A DNA stretch of 64,000 nt from Granulosicoccus sp965214025 (lineage in GTDB: Bacteria; Pseudomonadota; Gammaproteobacteria; Granulosicoccales; Granulosicoccaceae): the NCBI GenBank assembly GCA_965214025.1, contig CBDCAW010000008.1, forward strand, positions 20,934 through 84,933, read 5' to 3'. Both the position numbers and the translations under genes were made by a program. Each line of letters opens with the position of its first letter. Positions within the stretch are counted from its first letter, which is position 1. Shown here in pieces: positions 28,476 to 37,911 of the stretch. Under the pieces are notes generated by a model. It was not told where the DNA came from. It did no database searches and worked only from the letters and a program-made list of their open reading frames with translations.

Positions 28476-28635
28476 AACTGCGTATCCAATTGACGTTAGA
28501 GAACAGATCATCCTCTCATTTCGGTTACAGCTGACTCAGAATCATCCTCGGTCGTTCACTAGGTAACCGACTAGAATCTTCATCGACGTTACAAAATGTC
28601 GTCATACACTTCAGCCCGTCAGACCGGGCATTGGT

Positions 28636-28905
28636 TCATTGCATAAACGTCTCGGCAAAGCCGAGAGAAATCGAACTACGGTCCGTGCAACACGGTTGCG
28701 GAGTCGTATCGCGATCCCTCTTCGTTCCGGGCACGCCATGACGGTCAAAGTACGCCGGGCTGCCGCAGGTGACGATATTCACCTCGCCCAGCTTTCTGCA
28801 GATGATATCGGAATCCTGCAAAGCGCCCACGCGGATGACACAATCGACGCCCTCGGAAATCAGGTCGACCATCCTGTCCGTCGTACTGACAGCGAGTGGA
28901 CGAGG
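28636..28905 (-). pseudogene. LysR-type regulator remnant (effector-domain fragment)
   Basis: The complement encodes STTDRMVDLISEGVDC, then IRVGALQDSDIICRKLGE and CGSPAYFDRHGVP, which is the early part of the effector-binding domain of a LysR regulator of the usual genomic type. No helix-turn-helix is present upstream and the frame ends soon after the conserved part with unrelated residues. It is a decayed fragment. In intact genomes such regulators often diverge from a small membrane protein and a GST, remnants of which lie next to it here. Confidence 0.65.
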
Positions 28906-28962
28906 TCCGGGTCGGTGGAGTCAGCTTCCTTCGGCTCCCTACTTTGGCTTCAGGATCATCCC

Positions 28963-29217
28963 ATGCACGTTCTGACACTTATCGTTGCAGGTCTGGTACT
29001 ACTCTCACTGGTTTATGGCGTTGCCCGGAGCACCGGGCGCCGCTTTCGCAACCTCCTGCCTTACTATCTCGCCGTCTGGTTCGTGGCCTCGCTCGCGAAC
29101 CTGTGGATCGGCGTAACGCGTGCGGGCTATTCGGTTGCCGAGGAAGCGCTGGTACTCATTCCCGTTTTCGGAATTCCCGCGCTCGCAGCCTTCCTGCTTG
29201 CCAGACGGGCTCTATGA
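28963..29217 (+). CDS. small membrane protein, unknown function
   Basis: 84 residues with three predicted helices (near 3-18, 33-52 and 62-80; PYYLAVWFVASLANLWIGV is the middle one). A longer open frame starts at 28639, but that upstream part is the complement of the LysR remnant. It is typical of short membrane proteins encoded between a LysR gene and a GST gene, and here it may be the only intact member of that trio. Confidence 0.55.
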   Translation: MHVLTLIVAGLVLLSLVYGVARSTGRRFRNLLPYYLAVWFVASLANLWIGVTRAGYSVAEEALVLIPVFGIPALAAFLLARRAL

Positions 29218-29319
29218 TGCTGATGGTGGCCGGTGCCATTGTCGACGTTTCAAATGGCCGGCCTAACCCGAAAACGGGTAGCCTGATTCGAGTGAGAACT
29301 GACATCCGGAGCCTTCTCC

Positions 29320-29430
29320 ATGACCCCCACCATCACCGCATTCCAACAGTCACCCGATCGAGGTAAGGGGTTGGCCCGTGACATTCGCGTCCGTTGGGCG
29401 CTCGAAGAAGTGAACCGACCCTACGACGGT
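29320..29430 (+). pseudogene. glutathione S-transferase, 5' fragment
   Basis: The first 36 codons (TPTITAFQQSPDRGKG then DIRVRWALEEVNRPYD) match the thioredoxin-fold start of a GST, including the helix that follows the glutathione site. After that the sequence diverges into unrelated residues; the rest of the roughly 200-residue protein is missing. The break lies about 80 bases from the end of the phnE2 gene, marking a rearrangement junction. Confidence 0.65.
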
Positions 29431-29506
29431 AGAGCGCCTCATGCGGGAACACGTTCGCTTTTAAGAATCGGGTCATGGGATATACAACACCCGGCACCCG
29501 ACCCTG

Positions 29507-30874
29507 TCAAGGGTTTGCATTCGCATTACCAGTCAACCTCTTACGCAGGCGGCTTGAAAACGAATCGAACACGTAGACGACGATCAGAATCAGGAGCACC
29601 ATGTAGAACACGTTTTCCCAATCCGAATTGGTGCGCATCGCCTCCCACAGCTTCAGGCCGATGCCTCCGGCACCCACCGCGCCGATGATCGTAGCGGAGC
29701 GGGTGTTGGATTCCCAGAAGTACAAGGCCTGGCTGGCAAAGATCGGCAATACCTGCGGCAGCACACCGAAACGCTGCACCGCCACGCTAGAGGCACCGGT
29801 GGATGCCACGCCCTCACGCTGCCGGTCGTCGATATTCTCCAGCGCCTCCGCGTAGAGCTTGCCAAAGGTGCCGGTCTCGGTGAAGAAGATCGCCGAAATA
29901 CCGGCCAGTGGGCCCGGGCCGAATGCACGGGTGAAGAACAGCGCCCAGATCAGCATGTCCACCGAGCGCAGGAAGTCGAAGCTGCGTTTGGTGGCGGTAT
30001 TGATCAATCGATTGCGGGTGATATTGCGCGCAGCAAGGAACGACAACGGAAAGGCCAGGAGCACCGCCAGCAAGGTACCGACGAACGCCATCACGATGGT
30101 CTGCAGGAGCTTCGTCCATACGTCCAGATGCTGCCATTCCGCATTGTAGAGAATGTTGTTCCAGGCCAGCGACAGGTTGGAGCGATCCGGATCGAGCCGC
30201 TCGGAGGAGAACAGGCGTACGAATCGCTCTGACCAGGACATGCCATGGAACGGAGAGTCGGTGTCGAACAGGAAATTCTCCCAACCGAGAAAGCGATGTC
30301 GCACCTTGACCTCGTCATCATCGACCTCTACCCGCCCGGCAAAGCCGAAGTAGGCCACCACCTTTCGATTCTCGCGCTTCTGTTCGGCCCACGCGGGCAG
30401 CTCGCCCACCGGTTCGACGTGTTCATCAAGCAAGACGTGGATCGTGAGCGACTGCTGGCCACGGGTCAGCACCACGCGTTCAGCGGATACTTCGACGCGG
30501 CCGGCAGTACCCATCGTGATCGTCACCTGGTCGAGCGAATCGGCACGGCCCTGGCGTGTCATCCATGAGTGTTCGCTCTGCAGCCCCTGCGGATCGAAAC
30601 GGGGAAAGTCTATCGACAGGCTTGTAATGCGGGTTGATCCGTCGTCATTGGAGAACTCTATATCCGGTCGGCTCTCATAGCTGACCCAGTCGGCGAGGTA
30701 AGCGCCGGCTATCGACCAGTTGGCCGACACCAGCATGGAGGTGATGCCGAAGAGCGCATTGCAGAATACGAAGTACAGCAGCACGACGGTCGTGATGAGC
30801 AGACCGCGATGACGTTCGGTGAACGGGCGGTGAAAGATCTCCGGGTATCGATCCACGAGGGCTTGCTGCGACAT
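29507..30874 (-). CDS. phnE: phosphonate ABC transporter permease with large extracytoplasmic insertion
   Basis: 455 residues, far above the roughly 260-290 of a typical PhnE. After a first helix (around 24-50) comes a soluble stretch of about 200 residues, mostly beta-rich, before the permease core with the EAA-like loop (QREGVASTGASSVAVQRFGVLPQVLP) and helices at the C-terminus. The inserted part probably lies in the periplasm. It pairs with the 311-residue permease upstream, 3 bases away, as a heterodimer. It is the last gene of the phn operon. Confidence 0.85.
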   Translation of the reverse strand: MSQQALVDRYPEIFHRPFTERHRGLLITTVVLLYFVFCNALFGITSMLVSANWSIAGAYLADWVSYESRPDIEFSNDDGSTRITSLSIDFPRFDPQGLQSEHSWMTRQGRADSLDQVTITMGTAGRVEVSAERVVLTRGQQSLTIHVLLDEHVEPVGELPAWAEQKRENRKVVAYFGFAGRVEVDDDEVKVRHRFLGWENFLFDTDSPFHGMSWSERFVRLFSSERLDPDRSNLSLAWNNILYNAEWQHLDVWTKLLQTIVMAFVGTLLAVLLAFPLSFLAARNITRNRLINTATKRSFDFLRSVDMLIWALFFTRAFGPGPLAGISAIFFTETGTFGKLYAEALENIDDRQREGVASTGASSVAVQRFGVLPQVLPIFASQALYFWESNTRSATIIGAVGAGGIGLKLWEAMRTNSDWENVFYMVLLILIVVYVFDSFSSRLRKRLTGNANANP

Positions 30875-30877
30875 GCG

Positions 30878-31813
30878 CTACGACGTCCAGCCAGCACTGC
30901 CGGTCAGCCGCTTGCGACAATGCGCCGACAGATGATCGACCAGCACGATGGTGGAAAACAGCAACAGAATGATGGCCAGCGTCTTGGCTTCATGCCCGCG
31001 ACTGATGGACAGGCGCAGTGCCTCACCGATACCACCCCCGCCCACGGCCCCGATGATGGTCGAGGCTCTTACATTGATCTCGAGCCGCAACAGCGTATAG
31101 CTGACGATGTTCGGCATGATCTGCGGTACCACGGCGAAACGCACCTGCTCCATCCATCCGGCACCCGATGCCTGCAGACCTTCCACCGGTTGCATATCGG
31201 CGTTTTCCACGACTTCGAAGAACAGCTTGCCCAGGGCGCCAATCGTGTGGATGGCGATCGCGATCATCGCGGGAATCGGCCCGAGCGAGAGGATGGCTAC
31301 GAAGAACCCCGCGATCACGATCTCCGGAAAGGCACGTGTGATCTCCAGAAACCGACGTACCGTGCCACGCACCCAGCGGTTGCTGTTCAGATTGCCGGCC
31401 GCGAGAAAACACAGCAGGAAACCCAGCACCGTACCGATCAGCGTGGCAAGGATGGCCACGTTGATCGTCTCCAGCATCTTGAAGACATACTCCGGCAGGT
31501 AGAACGACTCAGTGAGATACACACGACCCACCTCATAGTCGTACTTGAAGCTGCCATCGGCATAGGGCGACGGTCGATCGAACAAGGCTCGCCAGACCTC
31601 CCAGCCATCGCGCGGTACGAAGTCGCCGAGGAAATCGAAGAAATACGGCAGGCGATCGAAGAACTTGCCGGCGCTGGCCTCATTGGCAAACTGCACCGAG
31701 GCCAGGAAAGCGAGCAGCAACAGGCCGAGGCACAGGGCGGTATACCAGCGTCGCCGTGCGACCTGGGCCTGCCAGTGGCGTTCCATGCCGAGGCCGGCGA
31801 CGCTTACCGACAT
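30878..31813 (-). CDS. phnE: phosphonate ABC transporter permease
   Basis: 311 residues, six-helix permease of the PhnE family. The EAA loop is visible (MQPVEGLQASGAGWMEQVRFAVVPQIMP) and the C-terminal GAVGGGGIGEALRLSI motif is shared with its paralogue downstream. An N-terminal helix near residues 28-43 is followed by a moderately long periplasmic loop of about 70 residues (less than in the partner). It forms part of the PhnCDE importer. Confidence 0.9.
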   Translation of the reverse strand: MSVSVAGLGMERHWQAQVARRRWYTALCLGLLLLAFLASVQFANEASAGKFFDRLPYFFDFLGDFVPRDGWEVWRALFDRPSPYADGSFKYDYEVGRVYLTESFYLPEYVFKMLETINVAILATLIGTVLGFLLCFLAAGNLNSNRWVRGTVRRFLEITRAFPEIVIAGFFVAILSLGPIPAMIAIAIHTIGALGKLFFEVVENADMQPVEGLQASGAGWMEQVRFAVVPQIMPNIVSYTLLRLEINVRASTIIGAVGGGGIGEALRLSISRGHEAKTLAIILLLFSTIVLVDHLSAHCRKRLTGSAGWTS

Positions 31814-31865
31814 GGCAACACCTGGGAGCCCACCACCGGATACCGGCGTTCCGATGGATACCGGA

Positions 31866-32774
31866 TCAACCGCCGATCAAGGCCTTCCGCGCATCGATGA
31901 CAGGCTGATAGAACTCGGTGGTGATGTCTGTATAGCCCTTGAAATCGCCGCCCTGGATGGCGGAGAAGCAATCCGGATCTTTCTCTGGCAGCGCCATCAT
32001 GAATTCCACGAGTTTCTCCTTGACGCCTTCCTCCAGATCGGTACGGGCGACCATCGGTCCATTCGGGATCTGTGGTGACTTCCAGACTTCGACCAGATCG
32101 TCCATATCGAGAATGCCCTTCTCGACCATCTTGGCAAGATTCCCCGAAGTGTAACCATCCTCGAATTCACCCACACCAGACGCCCAGGTGGTACCGGCAT
32201 CGAAGTTGCCCTTCACCACTTCGAGCACCAGGTTCTCGTGCCCACCGCCGAAGCCGGTTTCTCCGAAGTACTCATCAACGCCCATGCCCACCTGTTCGGG
32301 CAGCAGGCTGTTCGGAATCAGATAGCCTGAGGTGGAATCCGGATCGGCGAAGCCGAGCTTCTTGCCTTTCAGGTCTTCCAGGGATTCGATACCGGAATCG
32401 GAGCGCACGACCATCACCGAGTGATAGCCGGTGGCACCGTCGGTCTGTACGGTGGTGAACAGCGGCTCTACCGCATTCTCATCCTCCAGGTATATCTTGG
32501 CAAAACCCGAGGCTCCCAGTTCGGCATAGTCGAGCGTGCCGCCGAGAAAGCCCTGCACGACGCCGTCGTAGTCAGCGGCGGGAAATAGCGATACTTTCTC
32601 CACACCGATGGCTTCCGGCAATGTATCGACCAGGCACTGATAGTTGCGCAACCGATCGGCCTCGTTTTCACCGCCGAGGATGCCGATGCGAAAATCGGTC
32701 ATGTCTTGAGCCGTGGTGGCGGATGATGCCACCACCGTGAACACCGCTGCACAGAGAATGCTCTTCTTGATCAT
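31866..32774 (-). CDS. phnD: phosphonate-binding periplasmic protein
   Basis: 302 residues with a Sec signal peptide ending at about residue 22 (TTA before QDMTD). Conserved PhnD blocks: FRIGILGGENEADRLRNYQCL, the ligand-region DYAELGASGFAKIYL, and DPDSTSGYLIPNSLL with the Ser/Thr residues that hold the phosphonate. It delivers phosphonates or phosphite esters to the two PhnE permeases. It lies 52 bases upstream of the first permease gene. Confidence 0.92.
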   Translation of the reverse strand: MIKKSILCAAVFTVVASSATTAQDMTDFRIGILGGENEADRLRNYQCLVDTLPEAIGVEKVSLFPAADYDGVVQGFLGGTLDYAELGASGFAKIYLEDENAVEPLFTTVQTDGATGYHSVMVVRSDSGIESLEDLKGKKLGFADPDSTSGYLIPNSLLPEQVGMGVDEYFGETGFGGGHENLVLEVVKGNFDAGTTWASGVGEFEDGYTSGNLAKMVEKGILDMDDLVEVWKSPQIPNGPMVARTDLEEGVKEKLVEFMMALPEKDPDCFSAIQGGDFKGYTDITTEFYQPVIDARKALIGG

Positions 32775-32886
32775 GTCGTTTGGCCTTTGAGGGTAGGGGT
32801 TGTGTTGTGGTCGGAACCGTCAGCTCGGATGACTCGGTCGAACGTCCCTATGGATTGCATGGGTTTCCTGCACACGGTTGCCACCG

Positions 32887-33783
32887 TCAGGCAATTCCAA
32901 TGTCCTGATTGGACTCGCGATGTGCAGGGGCCTTGTGCATCAGTACTGCTACACCGTCTGTCGCGGGCAATGGGCTGGTCTTTGCGTCAGTATGATCAGG
33001 CACCGCATCCAGCCCGCTCTCGGTAGCCGCCTCATCGAAGGCCTCACCTTCATCCACGCCATACAGGGTTAGTGCAGCCTCACGGGTCAACTCATCACCG
33101 GTGCCATCGAACACCACTCGACCGTGCGCCATGCCGATGATCCGATCGCAGTAGCGTCGTGCGGTATCGAGCGTGTGCAGATTGGTGATTACCGTGATGC
33201 CATCATTCCGATTGATGTCGCGCAGCGCCTGCATGACGACTTGTGCGTTGCGAGGGTCCAGCGAGGCAATCGGTTCGTCAGCCAGTATCAACCTCGGGTC
33301 TTGAAGAAGTGCACGTGCGATAGCCACCCGCTGCTGCTGCCCACCCGACAGCGTGCCGGCCGGTTGCAATGCCGTCTGCACGATGTCCAGGCGCTCCAGC
33401 GCACCCACTGCCATGATGCGTTCACGGCGACCAAACTGATTGAGCAGATTCATCAGAGTGGAACGATGATCAAGCCGCCCCAGCATCACGTTGGTGAGCA
33501 CATCCAGACGTGGCACCAGGTTGAATTGCTGGAAGATCATCGCGCAATCGCGCCGCCAGTGACGCAGCGCCGCCCCCCTCAATGAAGAGACTTCGACATC
33601 GTTCCACAGAATCAGCCCGCTACTGGGCGTCACCAAACGGTTGAGCATACGCAGCAGTGTGGACTTGCCGGCGCCCGAGCGACCGATGATGCCGACCATC
33701 TGACCGGTGGGCACGTTCAGCGAAACACTATCCACAGCGACGGTGTCGCCGAACCGCCGCGTCAAGTTCTGCAGTTGCAACAT
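32887..33783 (-). CDS. phnC: phosphonate ABC transporter ATP-binding protein
   Basis: 298 residues. Walker A GRSGAGKST at about residues 35-43, Q-loop FQQFNLVPRLDVLTNVMLG (typical PhnC), signature LSGGQQQRVAIARA, Walker B LILADEPIASLDP. The C-terminal tail of about 60 residues after the core is longer than usual and weakly conserved. It energises PhnDE. In the transcript it follows the amidase gene after a 233-base gap (33784-34016) that holds no gene I can support; an internal promoter there is possible. Confidence 0.92.
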   Translation of the reverse strand: MLQLQNLTRRFGDTVAVDSVSLNVPTGQMVGIIGRSGAGKSTLLRMLNRLVTPSSGLILWNDVEVSSLRGAALRHWRRDCAMIFQQFNLVPRLDVLTNVMLGRLDHRSTLMNLLNQFGRRERIMAVGALERLDIVQTALQPAGTLSGGQQQRVAIARALLQDPRLILADEPIASLDPRNAQVVMQALRDINRNDGITVITNLHTLDTARRYCDRIIGMAHGRVVFDGTGDELTREAALTLYGVDEGEAFDEAATESGLDAVPDHTDAKTSPLPATDGVAVLMHKAPAHRESNQDIGIA

Positions 33784-34016
33784 GGTGAGCAGGCATCCTT
33801 GATGACAGTTGCACTGTAGTGTTTGCGTGTGACGTGGCGGTTTAAGGCATGTGTCAGGGGTGTGAAGGAAGAATCGAAAACGGACGAAAGCAGTTATCGG
33901 TAGCGACCTACCCGGCTGGCGGAGGGGTGAGGCCGCACCCGCTCATGCCGTATCGCGCAGCCACTTCACGATTCCGCAGCCGGGTTCCCGGGACGCCGAT
34001 CTTCAGGCTATCGGCC

Positions 34017-34880
34017 TCAGGGGCGCAACGCCGGTGTCGAGCCGTCCAGTGTCAACAGCGGGCCGTAGGCGTCGGGTCGACGGTCCCGGAAGACACCCCA
34101 GTTCGCTCGCATCTCGCGGATCGCCTCTATGTCAAAGCTCGCCGTGATGAAACTGTCGCTCACCTGGTCCGCCTCGGCCACGATCTCCCCCTGTGGGCCT
34201 GTGACAAAGGCACGACCCCAGAATGTCGTCTCGCCGAATTCGCCCGCTTCGGTGCCGACACGGTTGGAGGCGACGAGCGGTGTCAGGTTGGCACCCGCAT
34301 GCCCCTGCATGACGCGCTGCCAGTGGTCGTGACAGTCGCTGCCGATACCGGTGGGGTAGAACAGCACATCGGCACCCTTCAGACACATGATACGCGCGGC
34401 CTCCGGAAACCACTGATCCCAGCAGACACCGACGCCAATCCGGCCGTAGGCGGTGTCCCAGACTTGAAATCCCGTGTCACCTGGACTCGTATAGACCTTT
34501 TCGAAGCAGCCCGGTGGGCCGTTGGGTATGTGCGCCTTGCGGTAGATACCCAGCAGAGTACCGTCGGCATCGACTGTAGCGACAGTGTTGTAGTACGCGT
34601 TGTTCGCCCGCTCGAAGAAATTGACCGGGATGACGACGCCGAGCTCTTTGGCAAGCCTCGCCATATGGCTGACCGTCGGCCCGTCGACGGGCTCGGCGTA
34701 GGAGAAACATTCGCTCTTCCAGTCCATGAAGGCGAAGAAGTGCATTGCGAACATTTCCTGCGGCAGGATTATCTGTGCGCCCGCCGCAGCCGCGGCGCGG
34801 ACCAGACCGGTGATCTTCTCAAGGTTCTCCTCTCGCTCCCAGCTACAGCTCATCTGGGTGGCGGCGACGGTGACGGTCAT
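34017..34880 (-). CDS. carbon-nitrogen hydrolase (N-carbamoylputrescine amidase-like)
   Basis: 287 residues from the ATG at 34880. Nitrilase-superfamily catalytic triad visible: Glu42 (ILPQEMF), Lys115 (YRKAHIPNGPPG), Cys153 (GVCWDQWFPEA). The FYPTGIGSDCHDHWQRVMQGHAGANLTP block is close to AguB-type N-carbamoylputrescine amidases. It follows the aminotransferase gene by two bases and lies inside the phn operon, so the pair may supply or degrade an amine-containing compound, for example a carbamoylated or aminoalkyl substrate. The true substrate is unproven. Confidence 0.8.
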   Translation of the reverse strand: MTVTVAATQMSCSWEREENLEKITGLVRAAAAAGAQIILPQEMFAMHFFAFMDWKSECFSYAEPVDGPTVSHMARLAKELGVVIPVNFFERANNAYYNTVATVDADGTLLGIYRKAHIPNGPPGCFEKVYTSPGDTGFQVWDTAYGRIGVGVCWDQWFPEAARIMCLKGADVLFYPTGIGSDCHDHWQRVMQGHAGANLTPLVASNRVGTEAGEFGETTFWGRAFVTGPQGEIVAEADQVSDSFITASFDIEAIREMRANWGVFRDRRPDAYGPLLTLDGSTPALRP

Positions 34881-34882
34881 GG

Positions 34883-36229
34883 TCAGGATGCTCCGGTGGC
34901 GATGGCCGTGTGGCCGAATGAAGTCGGTTGAGCAGCAACGCTTGCGATGCACTCCAACAGAGTGCCGGACAGCCGCTCGATCTCGGCGGGTGATACGATC
35001 AATGGCGGGCTGATCGCGAGGGTATCGCCGATGACGCGGAACAGCACACCACGACGGCGCGCCTCCTCGCCGACTGCGCGCCCGAAGGCACCCACCTCGC
35101 CGAAGCGTCCATCGAGCTCGACCCCTGCGATGAGCCCGACCTGACGGACGTCATCCACGCCCTCCAGTGCACGGATCGGCTCGAGCCCGGTGGCAAGCTG
35201 CGCGCCAAGCCGCTGCACATGGTGCGGAAGGTTCAGCTCTTCGTAGACGCGCAACGCCTCGAGCGCGACTGCTGCCCCGACCGGATGCCCGCCGTAGGTG
35301 TAGCCATGGCCGAAGGTGCCCAGCTCGTGTGCATGAGTGGCGATGACATCGTGCACACGGTCCGCGACCGCGAGCGCGGAGATCGGAAAATGCGCGCCCG
35401 ACAGTTGCTTGGCGAGCGTCATCATGTCCGGCTCGATAGCATAGGTCTCGGCGCCGAACCATTCGCCGGTACGCCCGAACCCGGTGATGATCTCATCGGC
35501 GATCAAGAGTATGTCGTGACGGCGCAACACGTTGGAAATAGCTGCCCAGTAGCCCTCGGGCGGCAACATGACACCACCGGAGCCGATCACCGGCTCACCG
35601 ATGAAGGCGGCAACGGTGTCCGGCCCTGCCGCGATGATCAGTTCGTCGAGTTCGCGCGCCCGGCGTTGCGAGAAGTCCCGCTCGCTCTCGCCGGGTTCCG
35701 CGTCGCGCAGGTAATGAGGGCGGCCCGTACGCAACACCGAAGCTTCGGGCAGGTCGAACCCATCATGGCAATAGGCCATCGACGTCAGCGAGCCGCTCAT
35801 GATACCCGAGCCGTGGTAGCCACCCTCGCGGGCGATGACGCGCTTCTTTCGGGGCTTGCCACGTGCGTTCTGGTAGAAACGTGCAAGCTTGACGGCGCTG
35901 TCGACCGCATCCGATCCCGTGCAGCCGAAAAAGACGTGAGAAAGCGGTGCGGGCAACCGCGAGACAAGGCACTCGGCCAGCTGCTCGGCGACCTCGCTCG
36001 TTCTGCCCATGAAGCTGTGATAGTAGGCGAGCGTGTTCAACTGCGCGCTCGCCGCGGCAACTAGACGCGCGTTGCTGAAGCCGAGCGAGGCGCACCACAG
36101 CCCTGCGACCGCATCGAGATACGTGTTGCCGTCGGAGTCGGTCACCTGGCAACCGCTGCCCGAAACCATGCGCATGGGTGGCGAACGTGCCGCGTCAACG
36201 GGGTCGGTGAACGGATAGAGTTGCGCCAT
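34883..36229 (-). CDS. class III aminotransferase (omega-amino acid or polyamine type)
   Basis: 448 residues; PLP-dependent fold type I enzyme. Seen: the PLP phosphate site GCTGSDAVDSAVKLAR, the Asp that binds the pyridine N in LLIADEIITGFGRTG, and the catalytic Lys274 (TLAKQLSGAHFPIS). Best general match by motif is omega-amino acid:pyruvate or putrescine transaminases. It is inserted between phnL and the amidase gene in an otherwise C-P lyase operon. An aminophosphonate substrate is conceivable, but class III enzymes are diverse and this is only context. Confidence 0.85.
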   Translation of the reverse strand: MAQLYPFTDPVDAARSPPMRMVSGSGCQVTDSDGNTYLDAVAGLWCASLGFSNARLVAAASAQLNTLAYYHSFMGRTSEVAEQLAECLVSRLPAPLSHVFFGCTGSDAVDSAVKLARFYQNARGKPRKKRVIAREGGYHGSGIMSGSLTSMAYCHDGFDLPEASVLRTGRPHYLRDAEPGESERDFSQRRARELDELIIAAGPDTVAAFIGEPVIGSGGVMLPPEGYWAAISNVLRRHDILLIADEIITGFGRTGEWFGAETYAIEPDMMTLAKQLSGAHFPISALAVADRVHDVIATHAHELGTFGHGYTYGGHPVGAAVALEALRVYEELNLPHHVQRLGAQLATGLEPIRALEGVDDVRQVGLIAGVELDGRFGEVGAFGRAVGEEARRRGVLFRVIGDTLAISPPLIVSPAEIERLSGTLLECIASVAAQPTSFGHTAIATGAS

Positions 36230-36339
36230 GAGGGAATCTCCGATTCAGGATGGAGCTGTGCCACAGCGGATGACGAACGGCAATGCCAGCGATTGTGATC
36301 GCCAAGCGGTGCGGGCGCAATAGCAACAGGGCACCGCGC

Positions 36340-37047
36340 TCAACTACCCGCAAATGCCCGCACATCAACCACGCTATCGGCGATGGCATCACGCACCGGC
36401 GCATCATGGCAGATCGCCAGCAAGGCCGTGCCGGCCTGCTTCTTCTCCCTGATGAGCTCCATCACCACTTCACCGTTTCGCACATCGAGCGAGGCGGTGG
36501 GCTCGTCGAGCAGCAACGCCGGGTAGGGTGAAATGAAACCGCGAGCTATATTCACGCGCTGTTGCTCGCCACCGGAGAAAGTGGCAGGTGGCAGCGCCCA
36601 CAGAGCGGCTGGCAGATTCAGTCGCTCCAGCAAGGCCGCTGCCCGTTCGCGTGCCAGGCCTGCATCGATACCCTGCCCCAACAATGGCTCTGCCACGATG
36701 TCCAGCGCTGCAACACGTGGCACCGCGCGCAGGAACTGGCTGACATAGCCGAGGGTGCGCTTGCGAACCGCCAACACGGTGCGTGGGCCGGCACTCACGA
36801 GATTCACCCATTGCCCGTCATGGCAGATACGTATCTCGCCACCGGTGGTGTGGTAGTTGCCATAGACCATCTTCAGCAGCGAGCTCTTGCCACTGCCGGA
36901 GTCCCCGTCGAGCACGGCACACTCACCGCGGCTCACGGTAAAGCTGGCATTCCTGATCACGGGCAACACCACGCCTTCCCGCAGGTGCAGCGTGAACTGC
37001 TTGCTGACCGAATCGACATCGATCATGAATTCAGTGTCTCCGTTCAT
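36340..37047 (-). CDS. phnL: C-P lyase complex ABC-type protein PhnL
   Basis: 235 residues. Walker A DGDSGSGKSSLLKMVYGNY, and the PhnL-typical LGYVSQFLRAVPRVAALDIVAEPLL, signature FSGGEQQRVNIARGF and Walker B ALLLDEPTASLD. PhnL is an ABC-type ATPase needed for C-P lyase activity, not for transport. It lies 12 bases after phnK. The C-terminal end (ADSVVDVRAFAGS) matches the family length. Confidence 0.93.
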   Translation of the reverse strand: MNGDTEFMIDVDSVSKQFTLHLREGVVLPVIRNASFTVSRGECAVLDGDSGSGKSSLLKMVYGNYHTTGGEIRICHDGQWVNLVSAGPRTVLAVRKRTLGYVSQFLRAVPRVAALDIVAEPLLGQGIDAGLARERAAALLERLNLPAALWALPPATFSGGEQQRVNIARGFISPYPALLLDEPTASLDVRNGEVVMELIREKKQAGTALLAICHDAPVRDAIADSVVDVRAFAGS

Positions 37048-37059
37048 CGTGCGCGTCGA

Positions 37060-37911
37060 TCAGGCCGACAGGATCGAAGACACCAGCAATTGCGTGTACG
37101 GTGCCTGCGGGTCGTCGAGGATGCGGTCTGTCAAGCCCTGTTCGATGACCTCCCCGTTCTTCATGACCATCATCCGGTGCGAAAGCAGGCGGGCGACGGC
37201 AAGATCGTGTGTAACCACGATGACCGCCACACCCAGATCGTTCACCAGCTGCCTGAGCAGGTCGAGCAACCGTGCCTGTACCGACACATCCAGACCACCG
37301 GTGGGTTCGTCCATGAAGATGAGCCGTGGGGAGGTCACCAGATTGCGCGCGATCTGCAACCGTTGACGCATGCCGCCGGAAAAGGTGCGGGGCAGATCAT
37401 CGATTCGATCAGCGTCGATCTCGACGCGTGCCAGCCAGTGTTCGGCCGTTTCTCGAATACGCCCGTAGTGCCGATCGCCCACGGCCATCAGGCGCTCACC
37501 CACATTGGCACCGGCCGATACGTTCATGCGCAGGCCGTCTGCCGCATTCTGGTGTACGAACCCCCACTCGGTGCGCATGATCCGGCGCCGCTGCGCTTCG
37601 GATACGGTGGCCAGATTACACCACCGACCCTCATGCAACCGGTAGTGGACACTGCCATGCGACGGCTCCAGCTGCCGGGATACGCCATTGAGCAAGGTAG
37701 TCTTGCCCGAGCCCGATTCACCGACGACGGCAAGCACTTCACCGGGCCAGAGATCGAAGCTCACACCGTGACAGCCTATTCGGTTGCCATACCGACGCCC
37801 CAGTTCACTGACCTGAAGCAGCGGCTCTTCGTCGTTCGGCACCGACCATGCGGTCGTTACTGCAACCGACCGCACGGCATTCGTTGCCGGTGAGATGCCT
37901 GCATTTCTCAT
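37060..37911 (-). CDS. phnK: C-P lyase complex ABC-type protein PhnK
   Basis: 283 residues, about 30 longer than the usual PhnK because of an N-terminal extension. Walker A GESGSGKTTLLNGVS, the PhnK-specific WGFVHQNAADGLRMNVSAGANVGERLMA, signature FSGGMRQRLQIARNL and Walker B LIFMDEPTGGLD. PhnK docks on the PhnGHIJ core complex. Its ATG overlaps the phnJ stop by four bases. Confidence 0.94.
   Translation of the reverse strand: MRNAGISPATNAVRSVAVTTAWSVPNDEEPLLQVSELGRRYGNRIGCHGVSFDLWPGEVLAVVGESGSGKTTLLNGVSRQLEPSHGSVHYRLHEGRWCNLATVSEAQRRRIMRTEWGFVHQNAADGLRMNVSAGANVGERLMAVGDRHYGRIRETAEHWLARVEIDADRIDDLPRTFSGGMRQRLQIARNLVTSPRLIFMDEPTGGLDVSVQARLLDLLRQLVNDLGVAVIVVTHDLAVARLLSHRMMVMKNGEVIEQGLTDRILDDPQAPYTQLLVSSILSA

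Noticed and set aside
29431..29506. Possible insertion-sequence end at the GST/phnE2 junction
   Set aside because: No terminal inverted repeat, target duplication or transposase fragment is visible, so the junction cannot be attributed to an IS.
36562..37893. Plus-strand open frame (443 residues) across phnL and phnK
   Set aside because: Opposite strand of two clear ABC-type genes with Walker motifs.
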